A program made the position numbers and the translations under genes. 64,000 nt of DNA from Closterium sp. NIES-65 (taxonomy: Eukaryota; Streptophyta; Zygnematophyceae; Desmidiales; Closteriaceae): the NCBI GenBank assembly GCA_948144175.1, contig CANXME010002015.1, positions 550,197-614,196 of the forward strand, read 5' to 3'. A model generated the notes under the pieces. It was not told where the DNA came from and did no database searches. It was given only the letters and a program-made list of their open reading frames with translations. Below, piece after piece: positions 11,410-21,390 of this stretch (the stretch's first letter is position 1; each line of letters opens with the position of its first letter).

Positions 11410-11535
11410 ACATTATATATGTTGTGTTAGTTTAGGCTACAGTGGGTTAGCCTATAGGGGGTACACAATTCTAGGGTTAGGTACTTGTACTCATTTCACT
11501 GCTAGTTCATTCATTCCTGATCAGTTATTTCAACA
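11404..11535 (+). repeat. Element C 5' LTR (132 bp)
   Basis: Reads (C)GTCAAACATTATATATG to ATTTCAACA, ending at the primer-binding site TGGTATAGAGCAGG. The first base is C where T is expected. It differs from the 3' LTR at that base and at three others near the end. Confidence 0.88.
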
Positions 11536-11580
11536 TGGTATAGAGCAGGTCCTTCCTAGGACCGAAATTTTCTAAGGGCC
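11536..11580 (+). promoter_or_regulatory. Element C primer-binding site and adjacent hairpin
   Basis: TGGTATAGAGCAGG follows the LTR. GGTCC and GGACC arms with a TTCCTA loop occupy 11548-11563, followed by an A/T run and AAGGGCCCACCA. Stem bases differ from those in element B but still pair. Confidence 0.82.
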
Positions 11581-11639
11581 CACCACTACGTAACTACCTA
11601 CCTACCTACCTACTCGTGCCCTAGGGCGCCTTGACGCCC

Positions 11640-12235
11640 CTAGAGGCCCCTCTTGACGGCCCCGCGCTAGCCCCGTTCAGGCCCCGTTGGCCCTACGCCC
11701 GCTCTCCCTAGCAGCCCGTTCAGGCCCCGTCGGCCCTTTTAAGGCCCCGTTCAGGCCCCGCGCTAGCCTCGTTCAGGCCCCGCCGGCCCCGCGCTAGCCT
11801 CTCTCAGGCCCCGTCGGCCCGCGCTAGCCCCCTATCAGGCCCCGTCGGCCCCGCCCTAGCCCCTATCAGGCCACGTCGGCCCCCGCTAGCCCCGTCTTAG
11901 GCCCCGTTGGCCCCGCGCTAGCCCCTCTCAGGCCCCGTCGGCCCGCGCTAGCTCCGTTTCAGGCCCAGTCGGCCCCGCGCTAGCCCCCTATCAGGCCCCG
12001 TCGGCCCCGCGCTAGCCCCTATCAGGCCCCGTCGGCCCGCGCTAGCCTCGCCTCAGGCCCCGTCGGCCCCGCGCTAGCCCCATTCAGGCCCCGATCGGGC
12101 CCGCGCTAGCCCCGTTTTAGGCCCCGTCGGCTCCGTTTCAGGCCCCGTCGGCCCCGCGCTAGCCCAGTTCAGGCCCCGTCAGGCCCCGTTTGGCCCCGCG
12201 CTAGCCCTGCTCAGGCCCCGATCGGCCCCGTGCCC
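11640..12235 (+). repeat. GC-rich tandem repeats in the element C leader
   Basis: About 25 imperfect units built on CAGGCCCCGTCGGCCCCGCG plus CTAGCCC fill the leader between primer-binding site and gag. The motif is unrelated to the element B and F leader repeats. From 12425 to 12480 a CTA/CTG triplet run leads to the ATG. Confidence 0.88.
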
Positions 12236-12491
12236 ACCACCTAGAGGCCCCGGGCGGCCCGTTCCCGCCGCAGCACACGAAGGAAACCGGGCGGCCCGTC
12301 CCCGCCGTGACCTGAGCCGCGCGCCCCGAGCCGAGCCGCGCACCCTGAATCGAGCCGCGCCACCCAGCCGAGCCGCGACCCGACCTGAACCGGGCCGCGC
12401 CGCCCTGCCCTACCTGGTTCGTCCTACCTACTTCTGCTACTGCTACTGCTACTACTACTACTACTGCTACTGCTGCTAGTCTACTGTTCCT

Positions 12492-15426
12492 ATGGCTAGC
12501 CCACAGGTTCTCGTGTTCGATGCTGAGGGCCGCCCTGTGAAGTTTGACAACTGGCTTGATGACCTGCACCTCTACCTACAGCTCACAGCCAAGGATGATA
12601 TCTCACTGTACGATCACGCCCTAGGCCATGTCACTGCCCCTGCAGCTACTGCTGACAGCACTGCTCGCTCACAGTGGCAGACTCGTGATGCCCACGCTCG
12701 CTTCGCCATTCGCAACTCCCTGCCAATAGACGAACGCGAGCACTTTGGCCAGCACAAGACTGCACAGGCACTGTACACAGCTATCGTTGCTCGCTACTCC
12801 TCACCTGCCTCTGCCGCACTAGGTCGTCTCTCCCTCCCCTACCTGTTTCCCGACCTGTCCTCCTTTCACACAGTCGCTGACCTCATCACGCACCTCCGCA
12901 CTAGTGAGGCCCGCTTCCGTGCCGCCATGCCTGCTGAGTTCCTTGCCACGCACCCCCCTCCACTCTGGCTCACTCTCTACCACCTAGTCACCCGCCTCCC
13001 TGACACACTTCGTGCTGTCAGGGACCACTTCCTAGCTTGTTGCCCCACTGAGCTCACCATTGCCCTCCTCGAGAAGGAGCTCCTTGCAGCTGAGACTAGC
13101 ATAGTCGCTGTAGGTGCCTCTCGTGGCGACCCCCGTACCCCGTTCTTTGAGGGGTGTTCTCCTTCCCCCCTTCTTCCCTCTGTCGCCTCTGCTGCTGCTG
13201 TCGACCTTCTCGGTGCTGAGAAGGTCGGCGCTGCGTCTGCCTCGAGCGGGCGCCGCAGCGGCAAGGGCAAAGGGGGCAAGGGTGGTAGCAGTGACGGCGA
13301 GGGAGGCAGCGGTGGGGGCGGTGGAGGCAGTGGGGGTGGTGGCTCGGCTGGAGGGGCGAGTGGTAGCGGTGGGGGTGGTGGTGGCGGCGGCGGGGGAGGT
13401 GGCAGGAGTGGAGGCGGCGGTTGGGGTGGCGGTGGACGCGGCTGCAGCAGGGGTTGGGGTGGTCGAGGAGGTGGCTGTGGAGGCACTGGTGGTGGCCAGG
13501 GCCAGCAGCACACTCCCTCGCCCCAGGAGGTCCGTGAGTGGTACTCTCAGCACGGGGGTGGGGGTGGTCTTAGCTGCACGTACGTCATTCGCACTGGTGA
13601 CCGCACTGGTCAGCAGTGTGGACGACCGCACGCCACACAGCGCTGCTTCGCTCGTCTCGACGACGCTTGGCGTGTTCAGTTCCCTCAGGCCACTGAGCTG
13701 CCCCGCTGGCTTGATCTCCTGAAGAAGGGGATTGATATCTATGCTCTAGACTTTGATGCTATTCTATCTGCCATGTATGTGATGTCTACTAGTGGAGAGG
13801 GTGCCGAGTACTTGTGTGTACCGCCCGACCCGGGCATTAGGGCCAGTGCGTCTGCCGCTCCAGGTACTCGCGTGTCCGCTACCCCAGGTGCTGGTGAGGC
13901 TGCTGCTCTAGGTGCTCGTGTGTCTCCCCCCCCTGGTACTGCGTCGACTGCCGCACTACACACCTTCACACTAAACTCAGGTGCTTCTCGCTGCTTCTTT
14001 CGTGACCGCACTGCCCTTGAGCCGCTTGCTCGACCAGTTGCTGTCTCCCTTGCTGACCCCTCTGGGGGTCCGGTCATTGCGACCTCTTCCACTGTCCTTC
14101 CCTGCCCTGCGGTCCCGTCGGGCACACTGTCAGGTCTCCACCTCCCCTCGTTCTCTACGAACTTGGTGGCAAGATGTGCTCTCCAGGACGGGGGTGTTCA
14201 CCAGTTCACCCCTGCCTACGAGCGCGTGACCCACTGCACCTGTGCTCGTACGGGCCGTCACTTGGCTACCTTCACTCGGCAGCCGGGGTCGGACCTGTAC
14301 ACACTGACTACTGCCTCCCCTCAGGTCGCTGCGTCTGCGTCTGCGTTTGCGTCCGCGTCAGGTCAGCTGTCTGCCCCCTGCTCGTGTCGCTGTCTAGCGC
14401 ACGAGACTGTCCTCTGGCACCACCGACTTGGCCACCCGTCTGTGCAGCGCCTTCGTGCCATGCACTCCCGGTACCTTGTCTCTGGTCTTCCCAGGGTCCT
14501 CCCTCCCCTCCCACCCTCGCCTGCTCCTCCCTGCCTTCCCTGTGTCGAGGGGCGGCAGCGCGCCGCTCCTCACTCCTCCTCGTTTCCCCCGACGACTGCT
14601 CCTTTGCAGACGCTCCACATGGACGTGTGGGGCCCAGCCCGCGTCCGTGGTCAGGGTCAGGAGAGGTACTTCCTGATAGTTGTTGACGACTACTCGCGCT
14701 ACACCACGGTCTTCCCCTTGCGCACCAAGGGTGAGGTCCCTGATGTCTTGATCCCTTGGATCCGCAGAGCCCGTCTCGAGCTCAGCGAGCGTTTCCGCTC
14801 GGACTTTCCTGTCCTGCGCTTGCACTCTGACCGAGGTGGTGAGTTCTCCTCCGACCTCTTGGCAGCCTACTGTGCTGAGCACGGCATTAAGCAGTCGTTC
14901 ACGCTTCCGGCCTCTCCACAGCAGAATGGGGTTGCGGAGCGCCGCATTGGCCTGGTCATGGAGGTCGCCCATACCTCCTTGATCCATGCGGCTGCCCCCC
15001 ACTTTCTGTGGCCGTTTGCGGTCCGGTATGTTGCGCATCAGCTCAACCTCTGGCCCCGTGTCTCCTTGCTGGAGACCTCGCCCACGCTGCTGTGGACGGG
15101 GGAGGTTGGCGATGCGTCGCGTTTCCGGGTCTGGGGGTCTCGAGCTTTTGTCCGCGATTCGTCTGCGGACAAGCTCTCCTCCCGTGCTGTTCCCTGCGTC
15201 TTCCTCGGCTTTTTCCCGGACGCGTCTGGTTGGCAGTTTTACCACGCCACCTCGCGCCGAGTCTTGCCCTCCCAGGACGTCACTTTTGACGAGTCCGTCC
15301 CCTACTACCGCCTCTTCCCCTACCGCACTGCCCCGCTTCCCCCCCTGCCTCGCTTCCTCATGCCAGATGCTGCTGTTGGAGACCCCCTCCCCCCTCAGGG
15401 TGCCGCTCTCTCAGGTGTGTCTCAGG
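12492..15426 (+). pseudogene. Element C gag-protease-integrase, first part (protease Asp changed to Asn)
   Basis: The ATG at 12492 (MASPQVLVFDAEG) opens an uninterrupted frame through the Gag core, Gly-rich tract (about 13255-13495), C-X13-C-X3-H-X4-C motif (13577-13650), protease and integrase (HHRLGH at about 14420; MDVWGP, HSDRGGEF and NGVAERRIG core). The retropepsin motif reads N-S-G-A (about 13972-13984) instead of D-S-G-A, which removes the catalytic aspartate and should block polyprotein processing. The frame then runs into the LTR of element D at 15427 and continues in phase after it at 20485, the insert plus duplication being 5058 bp, a multiple of three. Confidence 0.9.
15422..15426 (+). 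other. TSD TCAGG, left copy, of the element D insertion
   Basis: TCAGG occurs immediately before the D 5' LTR and again at 20480-20484 immediately after the D 3' LTR. Five bases is the usual Copia duplication length. Element A has the same pol position uninterrupted (CTCAAGTAGACCC near 2776). Confidence 0.95.
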
Positions 15427-15562
15427 TGTCAGAACATATCTATAGCTTATACTGCTGTGTAGGCTGTAGTGGGGTATCCCATAGGGGGTACAACCCAGTT
15501 AGGGTTTCATATTTGTACTGCTTTCATTCATAGTTGATTCATTCCTGCTTACTCTTTTCACA
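15427..15562 (+). repeat. Element D 5' LTR (136 bp)
   Basis: TGTCAGAACATATC to CTCTTTTCACA. No mismatch to the 3' LTR was found by eye. It shares the conserved GTAGGCTGTAGTGGGGTATC core with the B LTR. Confidence 0.95.
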
Positions 15563-15608
15563 TGGTGTAGCGATCTTTGATCTTGATTTTGATGCTATCC
15601 TTACTGCT

Positions 15609-18600
15609 ATGTATGTTGTGGATTATAGTGAGGAGAATGAGGGTTACCGGTGTTTTCAGCCCGACCCGGGCATTGGTACTGCTGCGCTAGGTGCTTGTGA
15701 GGCTGCTGCTCTAGGTGCCAGTGCGTCTGCGCTCTCAGGTACTGGTGAGACTGCGCTCTCAGGTACTGAGTCGTCCTCGTCCTCCCTCACTTTCACACTT
15801 GACTCCGGAGCTTCTCGCTCCTTCTTTCGAGACCGCACTACCCTTTCGCCGCTCGCCAGGCCGGTTGCGGTCTCCCTTGCTGACCCCTCTGGGGGTCCTG
15901 TCCTGTCTCACTTCTCCACTGTCCTCCCGTGTCCGGCTGCCCCTTCGGGCACCCTGTCGGGTCTGTACCTTCCCTCGTTCTCTACGAACTTGGTGAGTGG
16001 AGCGGACCTGCAGGATGGGGGTGTTCACCAGTTCACTCCTGCGCGTCAGAGGGTGACCCACTGCACGGAGGCTCGCACAGGCCGACACCTGGCCACGTTC
16101 TCACGTCGGCCGGGGTCGAGTCTCTACACCCTGACCGTTGAGTCTCCTCCTGTCCCTGAGTCTGGTCAGGTGGCTGCGTCGGGTCAGGTACTTGCTGCTG
16201 CGTCCCGGTCAGGTCCTGAGTCTGCCCCCTGTTCTTGTCGCCTCCTGTCTCACGAGACTCTCCTGTGGCACCACCGTCTTGGCCACCCCTCCTTGCCCCG
16301 TCTTCGGAGCATGGCTTCCCGTGTCCTTGTCTCTGGTCTTCCCCAGTCTCTCCCTCCTCTCCCCTCCGGGCCAGGACCTTCTTGTGTCCCCTGTGTCGAG
16401 GGTCGCCTCCGGGCTACTCCTCACTCCTCCCACTTCCCCCCGACAGAGGCTCCCTTGCAGACGCTTCACATGGATGTGTGGGGCCCAGCCCCCGTCCGTG
16501 GGCAGGGTTACGAGCGCTACTTCCTGTTGGTGGTTGATGACTACTCGCGTTACACCACAGTCCTCCCCTTGCGCAGCAAGGGTGCGGTCACTGAGGTGCT
16601 GATCGACTGGATCCGCGAGGCTCGTCTCCTGCTCAGGAAGAGCTTCGGCTCAGACTTTCCTGTTCTGCGTCTGCACTCTGACAGAGGCGGAGAGTTCTCT
16701 TCTCGCCTTCTGCGAGACTACTGTTGTGCACGGGGGATCCGCCAGACCTTCACGCTTCCGGACTCACCACAGCAAAATGGGATTGCTGAGCGCCGCATTG
16801 GCATGGTCATGGATGTCGCTCGTACGTCCATGATGCATGCGGCTGCCCCCCATTTTCTGTGGCCGTTTGCGGTGAGGTACGCGGCGCATCAGCTCAACCT
16901 TCACCCCCGGGTCTCTCGGCCAGCGATGTCCCCAGCCTTGCTGTGGACGGGGAAGGTTGGCGATGCGTGTGTGTTCCGTGTCTGGGGATCTCGGGCGTTT
17001 GTCCGCGACTTGTCTGCGGACAAGCTGTCCCCTCGTGCTGCTCCCTGTGTCTTCCTTGGCTTCCCCACTGACGCCCCAGGGTGGCAGTTTTACCACCCCT
17101 CCTCTTGTCGTGTTCTGTCCTCCCAGGACGTCACGTTCGACGAGTCAGTCCCCTTCTACCGTCTCTTCCCCTACCGCACTCCTTCCCTCCCCCCTCCCCC
17201 GGACTTCCTTGTGCCGGTTCCCCCCCCGGTAGACCCCCTCCCCCCTCAGGTTCCTGCCCCCTCAGGTGTGTCCCAGGTAGATGCCGTTGACCCGGTCGAG
17301 GTTACTGGTGACTCTGGTGCTGCTGCGGGTGCTGAGCCTGGGGGTGCTGACTCTAGGGGTGCTGTGCGCGGGGGTGCTGAGCCTGGGGGTGCTACTGCTG
17401 GGGGTGCTGGGCCTGAGGGTGCTACTGCGGAGGGTGCGGAGCCTGGGGGTGCTGAGCCGGGGGGTGCTGTGCCTGGAGGTGCTGGGTCTGGGGGTGCTGG
17501 GTCGGGAGCTGCTGAGCCTGGGGGTGCTGAGCTGGGAGCTGCTGAGCCTGGGGGTGCTGCGTCTGGAGCTGCTGAGCCTGGGGTTTCTCCTGCTGCTGCG
17601 TCCCGCCGGGAGCCCCTCTCTCCACAGGAGCTGCGCGAGTGGTTCGCTCGCCGCTGGAGGCGTGCTGCTGAGTCTGGAGGTGCTGCTGGAGCTGGAGCTG
17701 GAGCTTCTTCGACCGTCGAGGGTGCGGGTACAGCCGGTCCCGGAGCTGCTGGCCCTGCAGGTCCTCCTGGAGCTGGAGCTGCTGAGGGCGTTCGTGCTGA
17801 GCCTGCTGCTGTTGGTCCTGCCGCTGGAGGTGTGGGTGGCGCTGGTGCTGTCGCTGAGGGTGCTGGTGCTGTCCCTGCTGAGTCTGGAGCTGCCGCGCGG
17901 CCTCGGCCGTACTTCGTTCCGCTCCTTCAGCAGGTTCTTGGTCTTTCTCCTCCAGTAGCGGGTCCACCGCCTGTCCAGTCGCAGCCCCTACTGGAGCCTT
18001 CCTCTCCACTGCCTGCTCCCTCTCCTTACACTGGTCCTACTGGAGGTCTTGCTGAGCGTCGTGAGCCTGCGTCTCGTCCCGCGTCGCCAGTTCGTGCTGC
18101 TCGCGCTAGTGGTCGCAGTTCGCGTCAGCGTCCTCCTCCTGTCCCTGGCACGCACCGGATGTCTTTACGTCCGTCCACTGCTCCTCTGCGTGCCCCTTTG
18201 CCTTCTCCTCCTGAGTCCTCTCTTCCTGCGCTTGCGGACCCTGAGTCGGACTCTCTTCGTGCTGCCAGTCCCACTGTCACGCGTCTGCTTGCTACTGTCG
18301 TCACTGACCCCTCTTTTGAGTCCACTGCTGCGTCTGCTCTAGTCGCTGAGCTCGTCGACTTTGCTGCTCGCTGTCGTCTCGACTACGCTGCTAGTCTTGT
18401 TGCTGAGTCTGCGTCTGTCTGTCCTCCGTCCGTCGGGGGTGAGTGTGCTCTTGGCACGGACGTCCTAGAGGACAGGCAGGAGGAGTTACAGTGTCTAGCG
18501 GCTGCTTCACCTCATCTCGCGTCTGTACTGCTTGCCCCTGAGGGAGACCCGGATGCACTAGACATCCCGACTCCGCGTTCTTACGCGGAGGCCGTAGAGG

Positions 18601-20153
18601 GTCCCTACTCCTCTCAGTGGCAGGCAGCTATGGATGCAGAGATGGCTTCCTGGAAGTCCACAGGCACCTACGTTGACGCGGTTCCCCCTCCTGGGGCGAA
18701 CATCGTCAGTGGCATGTGGATCTTCAGGGTGAAGCGGCCGCCGGGCTCTCCACCTGTCTTCAAGGCACGGTACGTTGCTCGTGGCTTCAGTCAGCGGCAG
18801 GGAGTTGACTACTTTCAGACCTTCTCTCCCACCCCGAAGATGACTACTCTTCGGGTGCTGCTGCACATAGCCGCTCAGCGCGACTACGAGCTTCACTCTC
18901 TCGACTTCAGCACTGCGTTCTTGCAGGGTAGCCTGCACGAGGAGATCTGGCTTCGCCGTCCACCTGGCTTCACTGGGACTTTCCCTCCTGGCACCCAGTG
19001 GAGCCTCCGACGGCCAGTCTACGGTCTCCGCCAGGCACCGCGTGAGTGGCACGACACACTGAGGACTACGCTTGCGGCTCTTGGGTTTGCTCCTTCTACT
19101 GCTGACCCGTCGCTGTTTCTTCGCACCGACACTTCCCTGCCGCCGTTCTACATCCTCGTGTACGTCGACGACCTGATCTTTGCCACAGCGGACACTGCTG
19201 GACTCGCCTACGTGAAGTCCGAGCTGTTGAAGAGACACACGTGCACAGACCTGGGTGAACTGCGCAGCTACCTTGGCTTGCAGATCACTCGGGACAGAGC
19301 ACGCCGCACCATTACCTTGACTCAGTCACACATGGTGCAGCAGGTCCTTCAGCGCTTCGGCTTCACGTACTCCTCGCCTCAGGCCACTCCTCTGCCTACT
19401 CGCCACTCACTCTCAGCTCTGCCTTCGGATGAGTCCGTAGAGTCGAGTGGTCCGTATGCGGAGCTTGTTGGCTGCCTCATGTACCTGATGACCTGCACAC
19501 GACCTGACCTTGCATACCCTCTGAGCATTCTTGCACGCTATGTTGCTCCTGGGAGACACAGACCGGAGCACATGGCTGCAGCGAAGAGGGTATTGCGCTA
19601 CCTGTGCAGTACGTCAGGCATGGGGCTAGTGCTTGGAGGGCGGAGTCCAGTGGTCCTTACCGGCCACGCGGACGCTTCTTGGGCTGACGACCAGGCTACG
19701 CAGCGGTCGTCACAGGGTTACACCTTTAGTCTTGGTTCCGGCTCTGTCTCGTGGCGGTCTACTCGCTCGTCTTCGGTTCTCGGCTCCAGTTGTGAGGCTG
19801 AGATCTACGCCGGGGCCATGGCTGCACAGGAGCTTCGCTGGCTCACCTACCTGCTGACTGACCTTGGAGAGCCGCCTCGTTCTCCTCCAGTGCTGTACGT
19901 AGACAACAAGGCTATGCTGGCCTTGTGTCGAGAGCAGCGCTTGGAGCACAGAACGAAGCACATTGCTCTCCGCTACTTCCTTGCTCGTGAGCTGCAGCAG
20001 CGTGGTCAGTTGCGACTTGCGTACGTGGCCTCTGAGGCCAACACTGCTGATGTGTTCACCAAGGCACTTGCGCCTTGTGACCATCTGCACCCAGCTGGGT
20101 CTTGTGCCTGTCTTGCCTCACTTGCTCTCCTCTTGACTTCACTTGTACTGTGA
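15609..20153 (+). CDS. Element D Pol polyprotein (protease-integrase-RT-RNase H), gag absent
   Basis: The first in-frame ATG at 15609 gives 1514 residues. The frame is open upstream into the LTR, so the true start is uncertain. In order: retropepsin DSGA (about 15800); integrase zinc motif HHRLGH with C-x-x-C (CVPC, about 16385); integrase catalytic residues in MDVWGP (about 16470), HSDRGGEF (about 16675) and GIAERRIG (about 16780); a GAEPG-rich spacer (17320-17590); RT with YVDD (about 19160); RNase H with HADASW, CEAEIYA, LYVDNKA and the TKHIALRYF block. Every catalytic signature seen in the family is kept. RT and integrase would act in particles and then the nucleus, but with Gag missing the element depends on Gag from relatives. 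Confidence 0.9.
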   Translation: MYVVDYSEENEGYRCFQPDPGIGTAALGACEAAALGASASALSGTGETALSGTESSSSSLTFTLDSGASRSFFRDRTTLSPLARPVAVSLADPSGGPVLSHFSTVLPCPAAPSGTLSGLYLPSFSTNLVSGADLQDGGVHQFTPARQRVTHCTEARTGRHLATFSRRPGSSLYTLTVESPPVPESGQVAASGQVLAAASRSGPESAPCSCRLLSHETLLWHHRLGHPSLPRLRSMASRVLVSGLPQSLPPLPSGPGPSCVPCVEGRLRATPHSSHFPPTEAPLQTLHMDVWGPAPVRGQGYERYFLLVVDDYSRYTTVLPLRSKGAVTEVLIDWIREARLLLRKSFGSDFPVLRLHSDRGGEFSSRLLRDYCCARGIRQTFTLPDSPQQNGIAERRIGMVMDVARTSMMHAAAPHFLWPFAVRYAAHQLNLHPRVSRPAMSPALLWTGKVGDACVFRVWGSRAFVRDLSADKLSPRAAPCVFLGFPTDAPGWQFYHPSSCRVLSSQDVTFDESVPFYRLFPYRTPSLPPPPDFLVPVPPPVDPLPPQVPAPSGVSQVDAVDPVEVTGDSGAAAGAEPGGADSRGAVRGGAEPGGATAGGAGPEGATAEGAEPGGAEPGGAVPGGAGSGGAGSGAAEPGGAELGAAEPGGAASGAAEPGVSPAAASRREPLSPQELREWFARRWRRAAESGGAAGAGAGASSTVEGAGTAGPGAAGPAGPPGAGAAEGVRAEPAAVGPAAGGVGGAGAVAEGAGAVPAESGAAARPRPYFVPLLQQVLGLSPPVAGPPPVQSQPLLEPSSPLPAPSPYTGPTGGLAERREPASRPASPVRAARASGRSSRQRPPPVPGTHRMSLRPSTAPLRAPLPSPPESSLPALADPESDSLRAASPTVTRLLATVVTDPSFESTAASALVAELVDFAARCRLDYAASLVAESASVCPPSVGGECALGTDVLEDRQEELQCLAAASPHLASVLLAPEGDPDALDIPTPRSYAEAVEGPYSSQWQAAMDAEMASWKSTGTYVDAVPPPGANIVSGMWIFRVKRPPGSPPVFKARYVARGFSQRQGVDYFQTFSPTPKMTTLRVLLHIAAQRDYELHSLDFSTAFLQGSLHEEIWLRRPPGFTGTFPPGTQWSLRRPVYGLRQAPREWHDTLRTTLAALGFAPSTADPSLFLRTDTSLPPFYILVYVDDLIFATADTAGLAYVKSELLKRHTCTDLGELRSYLGLQITRDRARRTITLTQSHMVQQVLQRFGFTYSSPQATPLPTRHSLSALPSDESVESSGPYAELVGCLMYLMTCTRPDLAYPLSILARYVAPGRHRPEHMAAAKRVLRYLCSTSGMGLVLGGRSPVVLTGHADASWADDQATQRSSQGYTFSLGSGSVSWRSTRSSSVLGSSCEAEIYAGAMAAQELRWLTYLLTDLGEPPRSPPVLYVDNKAMLALCREQRLEHRTKHIALRYFLARELQQRGQLRLAYVASEANTADVFTKALAPCDHLHPAGSCACLASLALLLTSLVL
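17320..17590 (+). repeat. 15-bp minisatellite coding GAEPG-type spacer in element D
   Basis: Imperfect units (GGGGGTGCTGAGCCT and variants with TCT or GCT) code Gly/Ala/Glu/Pro repeats between integrase and RT. They are more diverged than the array in element B. Confidence 0.82.
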
Positions 20154-20343
20154 CATATATATATACCTGTTTTTGCTTGTCTAGCTTTATATATATGTCT
20201 GTACTCTTGCTTGTGAACTGGCCTTTGGCCTTGCTCTTGTGCTCGGACTGTGTGGTGACTTTGTGATCCACCCTGAGCTTTGCTTTGTCTTGCTTGACTG
20301 GTCTTGTGACCCCTTGTTCTCCCCCACTTTGCCTATGGGGGTG
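20154..20343 (+). other. Element D 3' untranslated tail with polypurine-like tract
   Basis: Contains TA-rich runs (20155-20195) and ends CCTATGGGGGTG just before the 3' LTR. The same ending, including CCCCCACTTTGCCTATGGGGGTG split over adjacent blocks, precedes the 3' LTRs of C, F and G. It is the likely polypurine tract that primes plus-strand DNA. Confidence 0.75.
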
Positions 20344-20479
20344 TGTCAGAACATATCTATAGCTTATACTGCTGTGTAGGCTGTAGTGGGGTATCCCATA
20401 GGGGGTACAACCCAGTTAGGGTTTCATATTTGTACTGCTTTCATTCATAGTTGATTCATTCCTGCTTACTCTTTTCACA
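20344..20479 (+). repeat. Element D 3' LTR (136 bp)
   Basis: Same sequence as 15427-15562 by eye, followed by the TCAGG duplication and then element C pol. Confidence 0.95.
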
Positions 20480-20528
20480 TCAGGTAGACCCGGTTGAGCC
20501 TGTTGAGGTAGCTGTCGACTCTCGTCCT

Positions 20529-20705
20529 TCTAGGGGTGCTGAGCCTGGGGGTGCTGATCCTGGAGGTGTGGAGCCTGGGGGTGTGGAGCCTGGGGGTGTG
20601 GAGCCTGGGGGTGCTGAGCCTGGGGGTGTGGAGCCTGTGGGTGCTGAGCCTGGGGGTGTGGAGCCTGGGGGTGTGGAGCCTGGGGGTGTGGAGCCTCGTG
20701 GTGTT
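20529..20705 (+). repeat. 15-bp minisatellite in the element C spacer
   Basis: About 12 units (GTGGAGCCTGGGGGT and GCTGAGCCTGGGGGT) code Gly-Val/Ala-Glu-Pro-Gly. The GTG/GCT alternation points to a higher-order pattern. Confidence 0.88.
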
Positions 20706-20969
20706 GAGCCGCAGAGTCCGGTGTCTGGGAGTTCTGGGTCTGGAGGTACTGGCCCTGTGAGTCCTACTCCTGGAGGAGCCCTCTCCTCAGAGCAGCTGCG
20801 TACGTGGTACTTAGAGTACTGCAGCCTCCGGAGAGGTTCCACTCGTGCCGGAAGTACTGCTGGGACTGGTACTAGTGCTTCTTCTCCCATTAGGGAGCTC
20901 CCATCCCGCGAGCGGATCCGTGAGTGGTACGACCGGCGCTGCACTCTTCGGAGTGGCGTGCCTCGTGTT

Positions 20970-21390
20970 GCGGACCCGACTTGCGTTGGAGCTGCCGCTG
21001 GTGCTGCGGACCCGACTGGCGTTGGAGCTGCCGCTGGTGCTGCAGACCCGGGCGTTGGAGCTGCTGTTCGTGCTGAGGACCCGGGCGTTGGAGCTGCCGC
21101 TGGTACTGCGGACCCGGGAGTTGGAGCTGTTGCTGGTGCTGAGGACCCAGGCGTTGGAGCTGCCGCTGGTGATGCGGACCCGGGCGTTGGAGCTGCTGCT
21201 GGTGCTGACAGCCCGGGCGTTGGAGCTGTTGCTGGTGCTGAGGACCCGGGCGTTGGAGCTGCCGCTGGTTCTGCGGACCCGGGCGTTGGAGCTGCCGCAG
21301 GTGCTGCAGACCCGGGCGTTGGAGCTGCCGCTGGTGCTGAGGACCCGGGTGGTGGAGCTGCCGCTGCTACTACGGACCCTGGGGCGAGTG
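20970..21390 (+). repeat. 33-bp minisatellite in the element C spacer
   Basis: About 12 units code VGAAAGAxDPG, as in element A at 3240-3770. Unit order and variant residues differ between the two copies, so arrays have expanded or been exchanged separately. Confidence 0.87.

Larger units (their letters stand above)
15427..20479 (+). mobile_element. Element D: young type-1 Copia retrotransposon lacking gag, nested in C
   Basis: Two identical 136-bp LTRs (15427-15562 and 20344-20479) and a perfect TCAGG duplication show a recent insertion. The interior starts at what should be the primer-binding site (TGGTGTAG) but jumps directly to the pol sequence GVAIFDLDFDAI, so the leader and all of Gag are deleted. 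The break shares about four bases with both parents. Protease to RNase H is one open frame. Confidence 0.95.

Noticed and set aside
15534-15608. Apparent in-frame starts inside the D LTRs (15534 and 20451)
   Set aside because: Both rely on TTG, not ATG, and lie in LTR sequence. The same string precedes two unrelated coding regions, so it is not a genuine start.
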